Part shown: positions 50,802-59,679 of the stretch, one piece after another
Layout of the letters: every line of letters starts with the position of its first letter
Numbering within the stretch: the first letter of the stretch is position 1
Origin: Candidatus Melainabacteria bacterium SSGW_16
GTDB lineage: Bacteria; Cyanobacteriota; Vampirovibrionia; 2-02-FULL-35-15
Length of the DNA: 64,000 nt
Assembly: GCA_004769085.1 (NCBI GenBank)
Contig: DUDS01000042.1
Span: 1 to 64,000 of the forward strand
Reading direction: 5' to 3'
Notes under the pieces: model-generated
Told to the model about the DNA's origin: nothing
Seen by the model: the letters and a program-made list of their open reading frames with translations, nothing else
The model's database searches: none
Program-made: the position numbers and the translations under genes

Positions 50802-51734
50802 CTAAGTTGTACTAAAAGCTTCTTTTAAATATTTAGACAATGCTGTTTTTTCAACTACTTCCTTTAATCTTCTATTCCAGGAATTAAGCTCATTTCGCAC
50901 AAATGTATTCCCGGTAATAAGCCAGAATAATTTAAGCAGTTGCATTACTCCTTCAACACAAATTGTATTTTCTATAACAAGTTTTTTCTCAAGTGGGAAA
51001 AGCTTAAATATATTTTTCCCTTTTACAAGTTTATTGGAAAAAGAGATTTCAAGCACATTTGATTTGCTTTTAAAGAGAGAGCATTTAAGCTCTGGTAAAA
51101 AAGGAACAAGAAAATCAATTAAAAACTCATTTTCGTTAATATTTCTCATCCTGGTAAAAGGAGATAACAATAGTGCAAATTTATTTAAATCAGCAATCAA
51201 TGAAGAGATTTCACCAATATTAGAATCAATTACTATGTAAGTTCTTATTTCAGAAAAATCTATTAACGAATTTTTTCTTTGACCGGCTGAAGATAGTTCC
51301 TTATAAACAAGATTTTTAAGTCTTAGATGTCTTACAAATAAATCAATATAAAAAATAGATGCTAGAAATATTTCTATAGGAAAAAAATTAAAATTATTAT
51401 AAAGTGAAAATTTAATGGATTCTCTTAAAATACAGCTTTCTTCATCCTTTATAAAATTAAAAGACTGCAAACCTTTTACAAGTCCATCAAATTTGATTGA
51501 GATTTTCTCATTTTCACTTATTTCCTGAACTTTGCAAAATAACTGCATAAGGTCTGAAAAAACACACTTTTGGGAAAATGATGTATCAAGGTCAATTTTT
51601 GAATTCCTGCAAAGAAAGTTCTCTGTTCTAAAAAAAATAGAGCCTGTTCTTAAGAAAGTGCTGGAACGGCTTAAGTAGTCAAATATTTCCTTATTGGCGA
51701 GATCAAACCTTGTAAAAATTTCAATAGATGACAT
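50802..51734 (-). CDS. SRPBCC-like protein with two possible domains, 310 aa
   Basis: The N-terminal half (IEIFTRFDLANKEIFDYLSR..., ISIKFDGLVKGLQSFNFIKDEESCILRESIKFSL..., FYIDLFVRHLRLKNLV) follows the order of SRPBCC/START-type ligand-binding proteins related to COG4276: a strand, a helix, antiparallel strands and a terminal F-x-x-R-H-x-R-L-K helix. The second half (IRTYIVIDSNIGEISSLIADLNKFALLLSPF onward) has a similar pattern and may be a divergent second copy. GAGGAG 6 nt before the ATG is a good Shine-Dalgarno site. The ligand is unknown. The gene is very A+T-rich. Confidence 0.5.
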   Translation of the reverse strand: MSSIEIFTRFDLANKEIFDYLSRSSTFLRTGSIFFRTENFLCRNSKIDLDTSFSQKCVFSDLMQLFCKVQEISENEKISIKFDGLVKGLQSFNFIKDEESCILRESIKFSLYNNFNFFPIEIFLASIFYIDLFVRHLRLKNLVYKELSSAGQRKNSLIDFSEIRTYIVIDSNIGEISSLIADLNKFALLLSPFTRMRNINENEFLIDFLVPFLPELKCSLFKSKSNVLEISFSNKLVKGKNIFKLFPLEKKLVIENTICVEGVMQLLKLFWLITGNTFVRNELNSWNRRLKEVVEKTALSKYLKEAFSTT

Positions 51735-51922
51735 TTATCTCCTCATTTATAAAATAAACTATATATATAACTTTATAAAAAGTCAAAATACTTATGTATA
51801 GTATAAATTAGTGCCAATATTTAAAGAATTTAATATATTAAGATGGTTATGGTTGAGAAAATAAACTGTGTCTTTGTCTCATCTGGAATATAAAATCAAA
51901 CTCTAAAGACTCAAGTTCTCTA

Positions 51923-52849
51923 ATGAAAAAATATCTCTTAAAACATAAAAAAAATTCTTTGACTGATCTAATGAATACCTTCATGGCAAAGATATTTTTC
52001 TGCAGTGCTATTTTAGCTGTTGTTTCACTTGTGCTTATAACATTGTATGTTTTTTATAATGGTTTGCAGATTTTCAAAGTAGTGAAATTCACAGATTTTA
52101 TAGCTGGAAAAGACTGGGAGCCGGTAACATTAAAACTTTTTGGTATTCTCCCAATGATCATTACTTCGTTTTATGTAACCTTCGGAGCAGTATTAATAAG
52201 CGCACCTCTTGGTATTGCATGTTCAATTTTTCTTGCAGAAATTGCTCCACAGAAGGCCCAGCAACTCATTAGGCCTGCAGTCCAACTTCTGGCAGGAATA
52301 CCTTCTGTTATATATGGTTTATTCGGACTTGCTTTTATTGTTCCGCTTATTCAAAACGTTGCAGGAGTTGCAGGACTATCAATACTTGCTGCAATAATAA
52401 TACTTTCAATAATGATTCTTCCAACTATTATAAGTATTTCTGAAGACGCAATAAGGGCTGTTCCAAAAGAACTAAAAGAGAGCAGTCTGGCTCTTGGAAC
52501 CACAAAATGGCAGACAATTTACGGTTCAGTTCTTCCTGCAAGTGCATCAGGAATCATTACAGCAATAGTACTTTCTGTAGGAAGAGCTTTTGGTGAAGCT
52601 ATGGCAGTAAAAATGGTCATAGGAAATACACAGACAATGCCTGATTTTTCACCTAATACATTGTTCGGGTTACTAAGTCTTGCAAGAACATTAACTACAA
52701 ATATTATTGGAGATATTGAGTATGCAGAACCTGGTCCGCACCAACAGGCTTTATTTGCAACAGGCGCAATACTTTTTATTTTCATAATAATCACCAACAG
52801 TTTCTCGCAGCTTCTGCTAAGAAAAGCTTACGGAGTAAGAAAAAGATAA
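51923..52849 (+). CDS. pstC: Phosphate ABC transporter permease PstC
   Basis: A 308-residue inner-membrane permease with an N-terminal helix, the KDWEP segment, TFGAVLISAPLGIACSIFLAEIAP, the GIPSVIYGLFGLAFIVPL motif and the ATPase-contact loop ELKESSLALGTTKWQTIYGSVLPASASGI, followed by GRAFGEAMAVKMVIGNT. With PstA it forms the phosphate channel. No pstS, pstB or phoU is adjacent. The 188-bp upstream spacer has no clear Pho box. Confidence 0.93.
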   Translation: MKKYLLKHKKNSLTDLMNTFMAKIFFCSAILAVVSLVLITLYVFYNGLQIFKVVKFTDFIAGKDWEPVTLKLFGILPMIITSFYVTFGAVLISAPLGIACSIFLAEIAPQKAQQLIRPAVQLLAGIPSVIYGLFGLAFIVPLIQNVAGVAGLSILAAIIILSIMILPTIISISEDAIRAVPKELKESSLALGTTKWQTIYGSVLPASASGIITAIVLSVGRAFGEAMAVKMVIGNTQTMPDFSPNTLFGLLSLARTLTTNIIGDIEYAEPGPHQQALFATGAILFIFIIITNSFSQLLLRKAYGVRKR

Positions 52850-52850
52850 T

Positions 52851-53765
52851 ATGATTCAGGCTGCAAAAGAAAAATTTAAAAATGAAACCGGAAATATTTC
52901 AAAAATACATTTTGAACAGGATCTTGCTCTTAAGAGCCTATGGTTTTCCGGGTGGTTTATTGTTGCAGTACTGATTTTTATAATTGGCTATATCTGCTAT
53001 CACGGGCTCCCGACAGCTCTTTCTTTTCATTATTTATTCAGTCCACCTGAAGGTGGGAGGCATGATACAGGGGGGATACTATATCAGGTAATAGCAACAG
53101 TTTATCTTATATTTGGAGCAATCATTGTGGCTGCACCAATAGGTGTTTTTGCAGCAATCTATCTAACTGAATATGCACCACAAAATTTCATTACAAAAAC
53201 TACCCGCTTTGCAATAGAAAATCTTGCTGGTATTCCATCGATAATTTATGGGCTTTTTGGGCTTGCATTTTTTGTAATCTTTTTGAAATTCCAGTTTTCC
53301 ATCCTGGCTGGCGCTTTAACTGTTGCAATTATGGTTTTACCAGTAATAATAAGAACATCTGAAGAAGCTTTGAAATCTGTGCCATTGAATTTCAGAGAAA
53401 GCAGTCTTGCACTCGGTGTAAATAAATGGCAAACAATTTATAATGTTGTGCTCCCATCAGCATTTCCCGGTATCCTTACAGGAATTTTGTTAAGTATAGG
53501 AAGAATTATTGGTGAATCAGCAGTTCTCATACTTGCAAGCGGAGGCAGCATAACAGCTATGCCTACTTTCCTCTCCGGTGAGTACCCATATTTCCTTTCT
53601 GATTCTGCAAGAACTTTAGCTGTACATCTTTACTACCAGGCTACAAGCTACGATACAAGATCAAAAGCATTTGCAACAGGGGTTGTATTAATTTTTGTTG
53701 TGCTGCTTCTTAACTACTGCATAAACAAAATTTCAAAACTATACAGTAAAAAGCTTTTAGCATAA
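52851..53765 (+). CDS. pstA: Phosphate ABC transporter permease PstA
   Basis: A 304-residue permease: LSFHYLFSPPEGGRHDTGGILYQVIATVYLIFGAIIVAAPIGVFAAIYLTEYAP, ENLAGIPSIIYGLFGLAFFV and the EAA-type loop NFRESSLALGVNKWQTIYNVVLPSAFPGI. It starts 1 bp after pstC, so the pair is translationally coupled. The gene is followed by a hairpin, not by pstB, unlike the usual pstSCAB order. Confidence 0.93.
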   Translation: MIQAAKEKFKNETGNISKIHFEQDLALKSLWFSGWFIVAVLIFIIGYICYHGLPTALSFHYLFSPPEGGRHDTGGILYQVIATVYLIFGAIIVAAPIGVFAAIYLTEYAPQNFITKTTRFAIENLAGIPSIIYGLFGLAFFVIFLKFQFSILAGALTVAIMVLPVIIRTSEEALKSVPLNFRESSLALGVNKWQTIYNVVLPSAFPGILTGILLSIGRIIGESAVLILASGGSITAMPTFLSGEYPYFLSDSARTLAVHLYYQATSYDTRSKAFATGVVLIFVVLLLNYCINKISKLYSKKLLA

Positions 53766-53774
53766 AAAGAGTAT

Positions 53775-53809
53775 TGTCATTCCCGCTTTTGAGATGAGTT
53801 CCAATGACA
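53775..53809 (+). terminator. Inverted repeat after pstA (possible terminator)
   Basis: TGTCATT...AATGACA, a perfect 7-bp inverted repeat with a 21-nt loop, 9 bp after the pstA stop. No T-run follows, so termination is uncertain and a repeat fragment is equally possible. Confidence 0.25.
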
Positions 53810-53889
53810 TTAATTCAGAGGATTACTTATATTTCTTAAACTTTTGCATCAATAGAATCTCAAAAAGTTATAGGCTGTGTTATTTGAGA

Positions 53890-53895
53890 TAAAAT
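53890..53895 (+). promoter_or_regulatory. -10 element of the CBS gene (probably leaderless)
   Basis: TAAAAT ending 7 nt before the ATG at 53903, with TGAGA just before it and no Shine-Dalgarno site. Confidence 0.45.
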
Positions 53896-53902
53896 TAGAT
53901 TT

Positions 53903-54307
53903 ATGTTTGTAAAAGATGTGATGGTTAACCCTACTAAACTTCTATATGAAGATGATACGATTTTAAGTGCTTCAAAGTATATGAAAGAAGAAAGGGTTAG
54001 GAATCTCCCTGTAGTTAATAGAGGAACTAATAAACTTATAGGTTTAATTACACTTAGGGAAATTATAGAAATAGTTTTTCATGATCCTTCTAAGATCTTG
54101 GTTAAAGATACAATGATAAAACAAGTTGAATCAGTTACCGAGGATGTTCACTTAAATAAAGCCGTTAGTGTAATGATTTCAAATAAATATGGTTGCCTGC
54201 CTGTTGTTGATAAGGGAAACAGATTAATAGGAATGATTACAGAAGCTGATCTTTTAAAAACCTTGAATGAAATATTAGAGAAAAAAAACATTCACGTTGT
54301 CTCTTAA
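53903..54307 (+). CDS. Stand-alone CBS-pair protein
   Basis: A 134-residue protein made of two CBS domains: VKDVMVNPTKLLYEDDTILSASKYM with NLPVVNRGTNKLIGLITLREI, and VKDTMIKQVESVTEDVHLNKAVSVM with CLPVVDKGNRLIGMITEADLL. CBS pairs bind adenine nucleotides (AMP, ATP, SAM, c-di-AMP) as energy or signal sensors. No effector domain is fused. It faces the isolated atpG gene 69 bp away, convergent. Confidence 0.88.
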   Translation: MFVKDVMVNPTKLLYEDDTILSASKYMKEERVRNLPVVNRGTNKLIGLITLREIIEIVFHDPSKILVKDTMIKQVESVTEDVHLNKAVSVMISNKYGCLPVVDKGNRLIGMITEADLLKTLNEILEKKNIHVVS

Positions 54308-54360
54308 AATCTTCCATTTTTTCCTTAATTTAGAGTGTTTATTTACGGAGGTGAGTCTTC

Positions 54361-54404
54361 TGTAGGTGGTTAAGTTTTATTTTAAGGCCTCTGCACCACC
54401 TACA
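54361..54404. other. Perfect 10-bp inverted repeat spanning the atpG stop codon
   Basis: TGTAGGTGGT (54361-54370) and ACCACCTACA (54395-54404) enclose 24 bp including the atpG stop. One arm encodes the Val-Gly-Gly codons near the C-terminus of the gamma subunit. The mRNA 3' end would fold into a stem-loop; lacking a U-tract it may stabilise the 3' end or attenuate rather than terminate. Confidence 0.45.
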
Positions 54405-55267
54405 ATTTCTGTTAGTTCCTGAGTAATAGCAGCTTGGCGAGCTTTATTATAAACAATAGTGAGCAAATCAATTAATTCTTTTGCATTTTTTGTAGCATTT
54501 GACATTGCATTCATTCTGCTTGCAAGCTCACTACAATTTGCTTCAAGAAGAGCATGAAAAATAATATTGCTTAAATACAAAGGAAGCAGTGAATTTAGAA
54601 CATCATTTAAAGAAGGTTCAAAAAGCATAAATGAAGCAGCCTCTGAAGCATTTTTCGGATTTTCATTGTTTTGGTTTAAATCTCCAACCGGAAGAAATTT
54701 CTTTATATAAACTTCATTCCTAAGCATTGAAATAAAGTCAGTCCCAATAATTTCTACACTGTCAACAATATTAGTCACAAATGCTTTTTCTGCAGACTGG
54801 GCAATTAAATTTGCAAGTTCAACCGTCGGAGCAGCAGGAAGTTGGGTAAAAGAGTCTATTACCTGTACTTTAGCTCGTTTGAAGAAATTGTTTGCTTTAT
54901 TACCAATAAGAATTAACTTTGCTGCAATACCGGCAGATTCAAGCTCCTGAATTCTTTTTATAGCTTTTTTAATATTGTTAGTGTTATAACTACCGCATAA
55001 CCCCCTGTCAGAACTTATAATAACAACCCCAACTGCTTTTACTTCCCTCCTACTCATCAGAGGAAACTCCTGTCTGTCAGAAGGACTGATTGACTTGACT
55101 GTTCTTAAGGTAAAATCAACAATCTTATGAGAATATGGTCTTGAGTTGAGTACTCTTATTTGAGCTTTTCTTACCTTACTTGCAGCAACAAGCTTCATAG
55201 CCTGTGTAATTTTCTGCGTACTTTTTATACTTTTAATTCTTACTTTTATGCTTTTTAAGTTAGGCAT
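54377..55267 (-). CDS. atpG: F1Fo-ATP synthase gamma subunit
   Basis: A 296-residue central-stalk subunit. N-terminal helix PNLKSIKVRIKSIKSTQKITQAMKLVAASKVRKAQ, the Rossmann-like middle (VGVVIISSDRGLCGSYNTN) and the C-terminal helix ASRMNAMSNATKNAKELIDLLTIVYNKARQAAITQELTEIVGGAEAL, all canonical. The long insertion of photosynthetic cyanobacterial gamma subunits is largely missing. No other atp gene flanks it: the gene upstream points away and the gene downstream converges. Its start is 6 bp from repeat B copy 3, and AAGGA 3 nt before the ATG gives a ribosome-binding site. Confidence 0.95.
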   Translation of the reverse strand: MPNLKSIKVRIKSIKSTQKITQAMKLVAASKVRKAQIRVLNSRPYSHKIVDFTLRTVKSISPSDRQEFPLMSRREVKAVGVVIISSDRGLCGSYNTNNIKKAIKRIQELESAGIAAKLILIGNKANNFFKRAKVQVIDSFTQLPAAPTVELANLIAQSAEKAFVTNIVDSVEIIGTDFISMLRNEVYIKKFLPVGDLNQNNENPKNASEAASFMLFEPSLNDVLNSLLPLYLSNIIFHALLEANCSELASRMNAMSNATKNAKELIDLLTIVYNKARQAAITQELTEIVGGAEALK

Positions 55268-55273
55268 GGTTCC

Positions 55274-55429
55274 TTATTACTTACCGCCCTCCTCTCTCCT
55301 TCGTCGCTTGTCGGGCTTTGCAAAGTGTTCCTGGTTTCCGTCTTGTAACATTCTACAGATTTTACCGAATGAATCGTTAAAATCTTACCATATAAGTTAT
55401 TTACTCGGGAATATTACGTTAGCTAGGCA
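55274..55429. repeat. Interspersed structured repeat, family B, copy 3
   Basis: On the minus strand it runs from TTGCCTAGCTA to GGGCGGTAAGTAATAA and ends 6 bp before the atpG ATG, the same orientation towards a gene start as copy 2. Shared blocks include CTTTGCAAAGCCCGACAAGCG, TGTTACAAGA and the GATTTTA...TAAAATC hairpin (loop sequence differs from the other copies). The rest of this 211-bp spacer, up to 55478, shows nothing else clear. Confidence 0.78.
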
Positions 55430-55478
55430 ATAACCATATTTCTTATACAGCATTGTTATAAAATTATCCTGTAATTAT

Positions 55479-56729
55479 ATGAACCAGACTTTATATAAAT
55501 CTATTCTGTTTTGTACTTTTTTATTATTATTTCAAAGTTTCTTTTACAGAATAATTTGTCAAACAGAAACAAATACTGACGCAGCAAAAAAATATGATGA
55601 AATTCTAAGCAAAGATGAATCTGAAAAGGCTCAGCCGAGTGCAACTCCATCTGGCGAAAATCAAGTTGAGAGTCAGCCTCAAATTGAAACTCAAACCGAG
55701 CAACCAAAAGAAGTTATAAATGAAAAAGAAGTTCAGGGCATAAATGAACTTACAAATATACTTCCCAAGCTTGACAACACTTTATATAAAGACTGGGGTA
55801 AATCAGGAGAACCGGTTATATGGATTGGAGGAGAATCGTCAACTCCACCAGTCAGTCAGAAAAACGAATTACTCTCAGAACTTGGAATCGAATCTATCCT
55901 GAAACAATCATACAAAAAAGAAAATCATAACGTTGAAATAGTAATTTACAAGTTCAAGGATTTTGCTGGTGCATATAGCGCATATTCAATACTGCGTCAG
56001 GGTGCAACAACAAAACTAAAAGTTGGAAAAAATGCAAGTGAATCTGAAAGCCTGATAAATTTCTGGAAAGAGAGCTACTATGTGGATATTCACACAAACG
56101 AACAAAGCGATACAATCTCAAAAGAATTTATAATCCTATCAGGACAGGATGTATCAAAAAATATAGAAAAAGAGCAGTTGCCGCCTGTAGTTGCAATTCA
56201 ATTACCTGCTTTATATAAGGCTCAGGGGACTGAAAGATTTTGCCTTGGGCCTGTTTGTTGTAATGATTACATAAAAAAGGAATCCTTTGGGCTTGATTGT
56301 AATTTATTAAATCTTCAGAATTCCGGAGGTGTTATTACTGCTGAATATCAGCTTGCAGATGATTCAAAAGACAAAGAAAGAATTACCTTAATACTTGTAA
56401 GATATACAGGAAAAGATATAGCAGAATCAGTATTTAATATTTTTAAATCAGATTTTGAAAACAAGCAAAAAGAAAAAAAAGACATGGATATTGAAATTGA
56501 AGATTCTTTAGTAAAGGTAAAAAACAATAAAAATAACTACACAATGTTAAAACAAAAGGGGAATTTACTTGCTATTGCATATAACATTACAAATAAAAAA
56601 TCAGGAGAACAGGTGCTTGGACTGGTCCCATGGCCTATTGAAATTTACAAAGGTACCCAGGGTAATGTGCCTAGTGATGTACCTAGTGATGTACCTGAAG
56701 AAAAAAGTAATCCTTCAGGAAGTCAATAA
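55479..56729 (+). CDS. Exported DUF6599-like protein, 416 aa
   Basis: A hydrophobic N-terminus (residues ~8-27) acts as a signal peptide or anchor and is followed by an acidic Gln/Glu/Pro-rich linker (~30-85). The folded part resembles DUF6599: LPKLDNTLYKDWGKSGEP, LGIESILKQSYKKENHNVEIVIYKFKDFAGAYSAYSILRQG, LINFWKESYYVDIHT, LPALYKAQGTERFCLGPVCC and ITLILVRYTGKDIAESVFNIF. The function of this family is unknown. The C-terminus has a two-unit 12-bp tandem repeat (56670-56693) encoding PSDV twice, a likely slippage site. Confidence 0.68.
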   Translation: MNQTLYKSILFCTFLLLFQSFFYRIICQTETNTDAAKKYDEILSKDESEKAQPSATPSGENQVESQPQIETQTEQPKEVINEKEVQGINELTNILPKLDNTLYKDWGKSGEPVIWIGGESSTPPVSQKNELLSELGIESILKQSYKKENHNVEIVIYKFKDFAGAYSAYSILRQGATTKLKVGKNASESESLINFWKESYYVDIHTNEQSDTISKEFIILSGQDVSKNIEKEQLPPVVAIQLPALYKAQGTERFCLGPVCCNDYIKKESFGLDCNLLNLQNSGGVITAEYQLADDSKDKERITLILVRYTGKDIAESVFNIFKSDFENKQKEKKDMDIEIEDSLVKVKNNKNNYTMLKQKGNLLAIAYNITNKKSGEQVLGLVPWPIEIYKGTQGNVPSDVPSDVPEEKSNPSGSQ

Positions 56730-56797
56730 ATGTATATCAATGTATAATTTAATAACAAGGACACAGGGTAATCCTTAATATTTATAAGAGACCAAAA

Positions 56798-58657
56798 ATG
56801 ACAGTAATACATCACACTGATAAAAAGAGAGAGACACTGGAAGAAGCAACGGTTAGATTTGCAGGTGACTCCGGTGATGGAATGCAGCTTACCGGCGGAC
56901 AGTTTACAAATGCAACTGCAATTGTTGGAAATGATTTAAGCACTTTACCTGACTATCCTGCTGAAATCAGGGCTCCAGCCGGTTCACTTGCAGGTGTAAG
57001 CGGATTTCAGATTCATTTCAGCAGTAAAGAAATTCACACTCCCGGAGATGCACTTGATGTTCTTGTAGCAATGAATCCTGCTGCATTAAAAGCAAACCTG
57101 AAAGATCTCAAGCCAGGTGGAATGATAATTGTAAACAGCAATGCATTTTCTGAAGTAAACATTAAAAAAGCATCTTACGATAAAAATCCTCTTGATGATG
57201 AGGCTCTGAATAAAAAATATCAGGTTTTCTCAATTGAGATTTCAAGGTTAACACAGCTTGCTCTGGAAGGCATGAATCTTCCCGGGAAAATAGTTGATCG
57301 TTCAAAAAATTTATTTGCTCTTGGTGTAATGTACTGGCTTTATACAAGGCCAATGGAAACCACTATTGAATGGCTTAAAAAGAAATTTTCAAAAGAACCT
57401 CAAATTCTTGAAGCAAATATAAAAGTACTTAAAGCTGGTTACCACTTTGGAGAAACTACAGAAGTGTTTATATCTCAGTACGAGATAAAACAGGCACATG
57501 CATCTCCTGGGAAATATAAAAATATTACAGGGAATGAAGCTACAGTACTTGGCATTATTGCTGCATCACAGATTACAGGGCTACCTGTTCTTCTTGGCAG
57601 TTATCCTATTACACCAGCTAGTGACATTCTTCATGAGCTTTCAAAATATAAACACCTAGGGATAAGAACTTTTCAAGCAGAAGATGAAATTGCTGCAATA
57701 GGTGCAGCTCTTGGTGCAAGTTTTGCAGGTGGTCTTGGTATTACCACATCAAGCGGACCAGGAATATGTCTGAAGTCCGAGTTTACAGGGCTGGCAGTTA
57801 AAACAGAGCTCCCTCTAATTATCTGTGATATTCAAAGAGGCGGACCAAGCACAGGGCTCCCTACAAAAACAGAACAGGGTGATTTATTACAGGTTTTGTT
57901 TGGCAGAAATTCAGAAAGTCCTATTCCGGTAATTGCAGCATCCACACCTTCAGACTGCTTTGATACAATGCTTGAAGCAATAAGAATCGCGACTAAATAC
58001 ATGACACCTGTTTTCTTCATGTCAGATTCATATCTTGCAAATGGTGCAGAACCATGGAAGATCCCACAGGTATCAGAACTCCCCAAGATAAAAGTCAATT
58101 ATCGCAAAGAAAAAGACGGTTTCTATCCATATGGAAGAGATGAGGAAACTCTTGCCAGACCCTGGGCAATACCAGGCACTCCCGGACTTGAGCATGTAAT
58201 CACCGGTATTGAGACAGAACAGATTACAGGAAAGATTTGTTACGATCCCACTAACCATGATGCAATGATAAAGTTTCGTGCAAAGAAAGTTGCAAATATT
58301 GCAAATGATATTCCAGATATAAAAATAGTTTATGGTGAACAACAAGGAGATCTTTTAATCCTTGGATGGGGAAGTACTCTTGGAGCAATAAATGCTGCTA
58401 CAGAACAGCTTGTTGAAAAAGGATATAAAGTTGCAAATGCACACATCAGATATCTAAATCCATTCCCGAAGAACCTGGGTGACATTCTTAAAAAATATAA
58501 AAAAGTTTTAATACCAGAAGTTAACCTTGGTCAGTTAAGACTTCTTATCAGGGCAAAATTTTTAATTGATGCCCAGGGATTAAACATTATTGCAGGTCAG
58601 CCGCTTAAAGTCAGTGCAATTTACGAAGCAGCAGAAAATTTACTGAAAGGGAAATAA
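56798..58657 (+). CDS. korA: 2-Oxoacid:ferredoxin oxidoreductase, fused gamma-alpha subunit (KorA-type)
   Basis: A 619-residue subunit. Residues ~10-190 are the gamma domain (VRFAGDSGDGMQLTGGQF, DYPAEIRAPAG) and residues ~240-600 the alpha (pyrimidine-binding) domain: LLGSYPITPASDILHELSKY, FQAEDEIAAIGAALGASFAGGLGITTSSGPG, DIQRGGPSTGLPTKTEQGDL. With the beta subunit it catalyses CoA-dependent oxidative decarboxylation of 2-oxoglutarate or pyruvate, passing electrons to ferredoxin. The Y-P-I-T-P and P-S-T-G-L-P-T motifs are KorA-like, but exact substrate is not certain. Confidence 0.92.
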   Translation: MTVIHHTDKKRETLEEATVRFAGDSGDGMQLTGGQFTNATAIVGNDLSTLPDYPAEIRAPAGSLAGVSGFQIHFSSKEIHTPGDALDVLVAMNPAALKANLKDLKPGGMIIVNSNAFSEVNIKKASYDKNPLDDEALNKKYQVFSIEISRLTQLALEGMNLPGKIVDRSKNLFALGVMYWLYTRPMETTIEWLKKKFSKEPQILEANIKVLKAGYHFGETTEVFISQYEIKQAHASPGKYKNITGNEATVLGIIAASQITGLPVLLGSYPITPASDILHELSKYKHLGIRTFQAEDEIAAIGAALGASFAGGLGITTSSGPGICLKSEFTGLAVKTELPLIICDIQRGGPSTGLPTKTEQGDLLQVLFGRNSESPIPVIAASTPSDCFDTMLEAIRIATKYMTPVFFMSDSYLANGAEPWKIPQVSELPKIKVNYRKEKDGFYPYGRDEETLARPWAIPGTPGLEHVITGIETEQITGKICYDPTNHDAMIKFRAKKVANIANDIPDIKIVYGEQQGDLLILGWGSTLGAINAATEQLVEKGYKVANAHIRYLNPFPKNLGDILKKYKKVLIPEVNLGQLRLLIRAKFLIDAQGLNIIAGQPLKVSAIYEAAENLLKGK

Positions 58658-59679
58658 TGGCAGAAACAACAAGTCAAATTAAGTACACAAAAGCAGACTT
58701 CGAATCTGAGAATGATATCCGCTGGTGTCCAGGGTGCGGTGACTATGCAATCCTTTCTGCTTTACAGCAGGTAATGCCAACACTTGGAATACCAAAAGAA
58801 AAAATAGTTTTTGTATCCGGCATTGGCTGTTCAAGCAGATTTCCACACTACATGACATGTTATGGTTTCCATACTATACATGGAAGACCACTTACAGTTG
58901 CAACAGGCATTAAATGTACAAATCCTGATCTGCATATGTGGGTTATTACCGGTGATGGTGACGGCTTAAGCATAGGCGGAAATCATTTTATACATGCTAT
59001 CAGGAGAAATCAGGATTTAAAAATTATTCTTTTTAATAACAAGATTTATGGACTTACAAAAGGACAATACTCACCTACCTCTGAACTTGGGAAAAAGACA
59101 AAATCAACACCACTAGGTTCAATTGATAATCCTATTAACCCTGTTTCAATAGCAATAGCAAGTGGTGCTACTTTTATTGCAAGAGCAGTTGATAAGAATG
59201 TAAAACATATGAGAGAAATTTTTACAAGAGCTGCTCATCACAAAGGAACAGCATTCATAGAAATTTACCAGAACTGTCTTGTTTTCAATGACAATGCACA
59301 TGAGAAATATACAGAAAAAGATTTTAAAGATGACAACTCAGTTTATCTTGAGCATGGAAAACCACTGGTATTCGGGAAAGAAAATGATAAAGCAATAAAA
59401 CTTAAAGGATTTCACCCTGAAATAATAAGTTCAAAGAACGGCAGTATAAGTGATGTATTTGTTCATGATGAAAATGCAAACGACAGAGGACTTGCTTATG
59501 TGCTTGGGCAAATGGGAGTGGAAAATCCTGAGTTACCTGTTGCATTCGGTATATTGAGATGTATAAATGAACCAACTTATCAGGACAGACTTATTGAACA
59601 GGAAAACTTTGCAAAAAAACAAAAGAAACAAACCCTTGAGGAAATATTAAACTCTGGAGATACGTGGGTTGTTAAATAA
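58657..59679 (+). CDS. korB: 2-Oxoacid:ferredoxin oxidoreductase beta subunit (KorB-type)
   Basis: A 340-residue TPP-binding subunit: RWCPGCGDYAILSALQQ with Cys ligands of a [4Fe-4S] cluster, FVSGIGCSSRFPHYM, the TPP motif GDGDGLSIGGNHFIHAIRRN and LFNNKIYGLTKGQYSPTS, plus a further Cys in EIYQNCLVFND. Its ATG shares one base with the korA stop (TAATGG). No separate ferredoxin-like delta subunit gene is adjacent, so it uses soluble ferredoxin. Confidence 0.93.
   Translation: MAETTSQIKYTKADFESENDIRWCPGCGDYAILSALQQVMPTLGIPKEKIVFVSGIGCSSRFPHYMTCYGFHTIHGRPLTVATGIKCTNPDLHMWVITGDGDGLSIGGNHFIHAIRRNQDLKIILFNNKIYGLTKGQYSPTSELGKKTKSTPLGSIDNPINPVSIAIASGATFIARAVDKNVKHMREIFTRAAHHKGTAFIEIYQNCLVFNDNAHEKYTEKDFKDDNSVYLEHGKPLVFGKENDKAIKLKGFHPEIISSKNGSISDVFVHDENANDRGLAYVLGQMGVENPELPVAFGILRCINEPTYQDRLIEQENFAKKQKKQTLEEILNSGDTWVVK

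Noticed and set aside
53766-53902. pstB or phoU remnant after pstA
   Set aside because: The 137-bp spacer has no Walker or signature motif in any frame; it holds a hairpin and the CBS promoter only.
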